Assembly: GCA_903813345.2 (NCBI GenBank)
Contig: CAIIXF020000002.1
Span: 28,529,223 to 28,593,222, forward strand
Direction of reading: 5' to 3'
DNA: 64,000 bases
Origin: Owenia fusiformis
Taxonomy: Eukaryota; Annelida; Polychaeta; Sabellida; Oweniidae
Below are positions 59,200 to 64,000 of the stretch, in pieces. Under the pieces are notes generated by a model, which saw nothing but the letters and a program-made list of their open reading frames with translations, searched no databases and was not told the DNA's origin. The position numbers were made by a program, and so were the translations under genes. Each line of letters starts with the position of its first letter. The stretch's first letter is position 1.

Positions 59200-61632
59200 T
59201 TATTCTTGATTGGCTTGGTCTTCAATTGCCAAATCGTTGCCGCGTTCTGTAATTTTTGTCGCGGTCGATGTTATCTTCGTACCTTCTGTTTGAGCAGCCA
59301 AATTATTTTCTGAAACATCCTCCTTTCCAAAACCTTTATCACCATTGGCAACATGGATAACTTGTTGTTCGCCATTGTCGAGTTCAATTTTCGATGGTCG
59401 TTGTTGAACTTCGCTGGGAATACGACCGCCAGTGTCTTCTATATCTTTACTATGTTCATTTTCAAGCAAGCCCTCTTCTACATACGATGTACAGTCTAAA
59501 AGAAACGTACATTGTAGAATTGTGAAAGTATTAATATTTGCAGTGCAGACTTTTAAAAATGACTAAAATAAAGTGTTATCTTACATAAATATTTATCATG
59601 CAAACGTTTCAGAAGAAACGAAAACCGAAATTATAAATAATATCACAAACCTGATTTATTTCTGTGAAATAAATCCCTACATATACACAATTGAAATAAA
59701 CTGGGTTTCCATCTCCAGGTGGTAAATATAGTACATGCAATGAGGACACAAATAACGGATCCAGCGATGACTATTTGAAAATCTGAAAATAAATAAATAA
59801 TACGAGTTAAAGATTTTATAAAGGTTTTTATGAAAAAAGTTTTAAATGTTAAATGTGTTTTTTTTCAAAAACCTTAGGATAAGATCTACTAAGCTCGATC
59901 CTCTAATTACCCGAATTAGGGTCGGGTTCCCTTGAAGTTGTGCTGGTTTCATTGTTGCTACACGTCTGCATATCTTCTGCAGAGACTGCAAGTGTACATG
60001 GGTCACATTCAGTGAGACGATTTGGTGAAAAGTGCATATCTTTTGGAATAAAAAAGCTGTAAAGGTAAATAATTCTTGAGAAAATAAAAGAATGGTTACT
60101 AATATACATGTATGCATCAATGCGAGTAAAAGGAGACGGTGACAATCTATCAATTTTTGGGGATGCAAGCAATGTGTTGGACATATGCTATAGTATTGGA
60201 TAACTTTGTGATATTTTAAAGCGAATCATTGGTAACTATTTGTGAATTTCACTATTTTACTATTTGATAGTCAATGTCAATTCAGTTTTGTAGTGGGTTA
60301 CGTTGAATCAACTAGCTATTGATCTGTCACCTATACGAGTCCTTGCCCATATTGTATGACAATATAAAGCGAAATGCTAATGACTTACCCGTCTAAACAG
60401 TGACCACAGATCGCTGAAGATGTTGATGTGGGTTTTTCCTTGTAGGCACGGTTAAAGTCATTGCAATGTGGACCTTCCTTGCATTGTTCAGCATCATATT
60501 TGTTGCTATACAAATGTTTGGTAGGGTCACATGAGATGCAGTCAATTTGCTCATCATGCCCGTGTCCGTTCCCACACGCCTAAATGAAATCATCAAATCT
60601 AATTTTATGTCTGAAAATATTATTATGGAAACTTCTTAAAGATATTGTGCATTGTTATAATCAATAGATGGAGCTAATGAGTGAATAAACCTTAATTGCC
60701 TATTGACAAATGTTTTGGTGGGGAATCCCCTTTTCATATCTATTAAAAGTAGTATAGTATTTGACACTACTCAAACATGTTTGTGTATCTAGTGGTATAA
60801 TCAAAGTTCAATGTGACAAAAACATAGTTCTACCTAGCTTACAATTGTATCACTGTAATGAAATGCTACTTTGGTTTAGTTAGCTAAAAACTATATACTT
60901 GCGATAATCCTTTTCCTGGGAAACAGAACGGACACAGCTGACAATTGCCGTCACCGGACAACCATCTCCGATTATCACACTGGTCGCATTGTTCTTTGGT
61001 CATCGAATAATTGTTGTGGTTCTCGCCACATGGAATTGCGTAAGTTAGTGCCACTAGCGTCATGACTACAAGGACTAGGAAGATTAATTGCTGAAAACAA
61101 AGAAAACCAATTAGAATATCATTGAACAAGACAATGTAAAACACATCACATTGTATTGGCATGTAGAAAGTTTAGACGGAAGTATTGCGAACTATTGCAT
61201 CACCCCATATTGCAGAGGACACATTTTTTTATTTTCAAATAACTTTCTGAATAGCATGTTAAAATCAACATGCTGATGCTGTTAAACTATATATCTGCTT
61301 TAAATGGACTTATTAGCATTTTGCATATTATTGATGTAGTTGTGTTTGGAGGAGTGTCATTATCAAGATTGAGTATACCTCAATAAAAAGGTTAGTGTAA
61401 CATTGACAAGGGCTTACTTTTATTGACATTCTATGTATGTAGATTCCAGAAATCAGAATGTACCCAATAATAAGAAAGCATTGCCTTTTATTAAGTTCTC
61501 TTTAGAAATTGCTTGTTAAAAAGAGAAAGATGTGATATGTATCAGAAAGGTTGGATTTGCCCCTACCGGCCTACTAGCCAAAAAGATGTACTTGTTTAAG
61601 ATTTAGTAAGTGCTTACCCTTATGATGTCCAT
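59200..61632 (-). CDS. TNF receptor-like protein without death domain, TNFR-E, 323 aa
   Basis: Minus-strand exons: 61632-61618, 61090-60899, 60579-60389, 60056-59911, 59782-59651, 59495-59200; phases equal those of TNFR-D exons 1-6, and exons 1 and 3 have the same length (15 and 191 nt). The signal peptide spans exons 1-2 (MDIIRQLIFLVLVVMTLVAL). The cysteine-rich repeats follow TNFR-D closely (EQCDQCDNRRWLSGDGNCQ; IDCISCDPTKHLYSNKYDAE; ECDPCTLA). One membrane segment lies about residues 185-203, with a Cys/Arg-rich border. The last exon encodes a charged tail of about 100 residues and stops; no death domain follows. AATAAA overlaps the stop codon (GAATAAAC). It could be a decoy receptor or signal through tail motifs. 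The LINE insertion begins 186 bp beyond the stop. Confidence 0.9.
60720..60730. promoter_or_regulatory. perfect kB-type site in TNFR-E intron 2
   Basis: GGGGAATCCCC followed by TTTT is the inverse of the site in TNFR-D intron 2. Both lie between the exons for the first and second cysteine-rich repeat. The surrounding bases are not otherwise alike. Confidence 0.45.
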
Positions 61633-62525
61633 AGTACATGATATTAACGCTTATTAACAAAATGTAAAGTTTGATATTTCTTGTTTTTCTGTTACGATGC
61701 CTTGGGTCGAGCTCAGTTTTTGATTTAAATTCCTTGTTCTCAGATAAAGACATGAAGGCCACTTAGATGTTCGATACTACAATAGAGAATATAATTAGAT
61801 ATGTAATCTCAAATAAATGTGCATAGAATGTATAGAAAATCGCCTACATGTAATTGCTATTTTCAATTAAATTAATGTATTGGATCAGTGTAATGAATCT
61901 ATGATGACTATGATCCACACCCGTCTTTCACTGTTACAATTCATATTTCAATTGTAAATTCAACTTACAAAAAAGCCTCTCGTAAAAAGATTCCAAAGCT
62001 CCGAAGATATGTTTTGCGTAGTTCTTCGACGTTTTATGACTTATCTTTAAAAGGCCCTGTATTATTAAATGCATATTCAAATCAAAATGATGGCTGATGT
62101 AACATCAGATTCGAACGAAACATTATGATGCAATAATACTTTTATTGTAAAATGGTTGATTTTCACTCATTTTGATATGGAAATATTGCCATACAAGAAT
62201 TTGAAAGAGTAAACTATAAGTTGCACATCGATGTTAATACATAATAATTTATCTATATTACAATAGAAGATGAGCATATGTTCAACATGAAGCAGAAGCA
62301 ATAAAATGAATCAACACTTTTCTACAGGGTGGGCCAAAAAAGGCCTATTTTATAATGCATGGATTTCAATAATATTTTCAAGTTTTGAATCAGATCTCCC
62401 GCTTTCAATTGGTAATATCCAACGTTACAGTTTTACACAAGTACGTGTACTCAATATAACTTTTTGGTGGCGTCTGTAACAAATTCTTAAAACTTCCAAT
62501 AACTTAACAAATAATGTTTAGACTG
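61633..62525. other. TNFR-E upstream spacer
   Basis: This stretch is AT-rich. A minus-strand frame at 61574-61762 overlaps the first exon and is probably 5' UTR. GGGTGGGCCAAAAAAGGCC at 62330 resembles ACAGGGTGGGCCAAAGG at 16050, perhaps one more dispersed repeat. No gene is recognised. Confidence 0.4.
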
Positions 62526-62870
62526 GCTTCAATTTTTCAAAATCATCTACAAGTTTTCAGAAGTTCAAATTAACTTTTAAGATTTGACCTTAAATGACTT
62601 TTGTAGGTCAAAAAGTTATTTTTTCAACTTGCTTCAAATTGACCATTTTTTCAAAATCATCTACAAGTTATCAGAAGTTCAAATCTGACTTTAGATTTGA
62701 GATGTTACCTTCAATGACCTTCTCAAGGTCACAAAAAGGTCAAAAGGGTATTTTTAACCTGCTTCAAATTGACCAATTTTTGCAAAATCATCTACAAGTT
62801 CTCAAAAGTTCAAGTCTGACTATAGATTTGACATTCACTGACATTCCGAAGGTAAAAAAGGATTTAACCT
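62526..62870. repeat. three tandem ~114-131-bp units
   Basis: The phrase CAAAATCATCTACAAGTT followed by CAGAAGTTCAA recurs at about 62539, 62653 and 62784, with AGATTTGA and AATGAC(C/T)TT in each unit. The frame across it has no recognisable domain. Confidence 0.85.
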
Positions 62871-63874
62871 TCATGGGATTTAACCTTCATTTTGATAACT
62901 AAAGATGACTTAGTGAAACGGTAAAGCAGTAAGAAGTATTTGTGTTTTTGGGAGTAACTGAATGAATGGATTATTTTGGAACAAACCTTGTTAAGTTTGG
63001 AATTCCCTTCATTCATTTGTAAAAATAATCTGATGAAATCTGTACAATTTCATCTAATAGAATACTAATAAACAACAAGACGTTAATGTGTAACCACAAT
63101 AAGGTTAATTTAAGGGTCAATTTTAAGATTTTCGATAAGGAGATAAAAATGTTTAAATCGTTTTAATTCTGGCATATTAGTAAAAAGGTAACAAACACCT
63201 GTATGACTAGTCTGGAATAAATCAATAATTTGAATTGAAAATTGATAATGTACATAACACTTTATAGGCCTTATTAACAATATACAGTACTGTACATTGT
63301 ACCCCTCCTCCCCCGGGACATTGTATCACATTTGTTTTTACTAAGAGTTGCGCATTTTATGGGAAGTGATTTTAGATCAATTTCCACCAGACAATATATT
63401 TTCCCCCGGGCAAGTCCATCTGGACACAAAAGCTATAAATCAGGTCCTCCGATCATCCTCGACAAAACGTTTTCTAAAATAATATTTTTCATTTTATTGC
63501 ATAAATAGAGATAACTACAATATGTCTTAAATGTGTTCATGTAGAATCATTAATAAAAAGTTCAAAGTTTGAATTTATCAAATTTAGTTGACCAAATGAA
63601 AACCTAAAACAATAGATACCATGAATTATAAACGGTAGAAAGAAGAAGTAATATTATGTTGTTTCTCTGTTTATATTTTAAGTTTTTTGTTCATTTTTAA
63701 TGAGTTTTTAAAACAGCCAATGTTTATACTAATTTAGAATTGTACTCGTTTAGTAAACAATAATTTTTCTCAGTTCTTTCAGTATTTAAATAAATATTTG
63801 GTACTAAAATGACTTAATTTGGATTAAAACCCCAAAAAATGTCGCAATGTCTCATGATGATAAAAATATCATAT
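62871..63874. other. spacer between TNFR-F and TNFR-E
   Basis: This is AT-rich sequence downstream of the TNFR-F stop and contains a CCCCGGG-bearing stretch near 63315. I see no exon. Confidence 0.4.
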
Positions 63875-64000
63875 TCATGAGCAAATGTGTGTGATTTTAT
63901 GATTAATGATACACCCTACAAGATAGTCTCTCACATCCACTCTATTAATGTCATTAATGTGTTCAAGGAGCTCCAACACACCAACATTTTTCTCGTCTAT
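63875..64000 (-). CDS. TNF receptor-like TNFR-F, death-domain end only
   Basis: The last 41 codons and the stop of a third receptor enter from the right edge. The frame begins DEKNVGVLELLEHINDIN and closely follows the TNFR-D death domain (TEKNVDILELLKHINDIE), covering its last two helices. It then ends with a different tail and TGA at 63877-63875. The rest of the gene lies beyond the window. Its orientation matches TNFR-D and -E, so this is a tandem receptor row. Confidence 0.85.
   Translation of the reverse strand: MDEKNVGVLELLEHINDINRVDVRDYLVGCIINHKITHICS

Noticed and set aside
59842-60184. Overlapping ORFs of 93 and 108 codons as separate genes
   Set aside because: The real coding part is TNFR-E exon 4 (59911-60056); the rest runs into introns.

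Overview
The window is nuclear DNA of an invertebrate animal. Genes are split into short exons with GT/AG introns, the DNA is AT-rich, and foldback repeats and minisatellites fill introns and spacers. The families seen are gamma-glutamyltransferase (GGT), a CRIP-type LIM protein and TNF receptors with a p75NTR-like death domain. They fit a marine deuterostome or another bilaterian with such receptors; I cannot name the species from sequence alone.

Layout. 1-5592 (minus): the 5' part of a membrane-anchored GGT (GGT-A, three exons, running off the left edge). 5593-12682: repeat-rich spacer with a long (TC)n tract. 12683-15804 (minus): a CRIP-like LIM gene whose third exon looks frame-broken. 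Its second intron holds a 50-bp minisatellite that a foldback transposon has split. 17880-21290: a second copy of two repeat families and a nested foldback. 21782-30883 (plus): GGT-B, 11 exons, 619 aa. 36948-46901 (plus): GGT-C, 10 exons, 577 aa. GGT-C lacks one internal exon, and an insertion has replaced its C-terminus. 48957-52547 (minus): TNFR-D, 8 exons, 541 aa, with a death domain. 54515-59014: a recent LINE insertion between 146-bp target-site duplications. 59200-61632 (minus): TNFR-E, 6 exons, 323 aa, no death domain. 63875-64000 (minus): the death-domain end of a third receptor (TNFR-F).

The two gene groups are local duplicates. Exon phases match exactly between GGT-A, -B and -C and between TNFR-D and -E. 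GGT-B and -C keep the catalytic threonine but lack the N-terminal membrane anchor and have lost the glutamate that grips the substrate amino group in human GGT1, so they may be diverged enzymes. The receptor row mixes death-domain and death-domain-free members, which suggests signalling and decoy-like forms.

The clearest repeat pattern is a set of elements with different bodies but one end layout: a TAA target duplication, eight bases, then TCACA. This suggests one transposase (PIF/Harbinger-like by its 3-bp TWA target) moving several families. All exon borders were read by eye from splice signals, phase and homology; none is transcript-checked.
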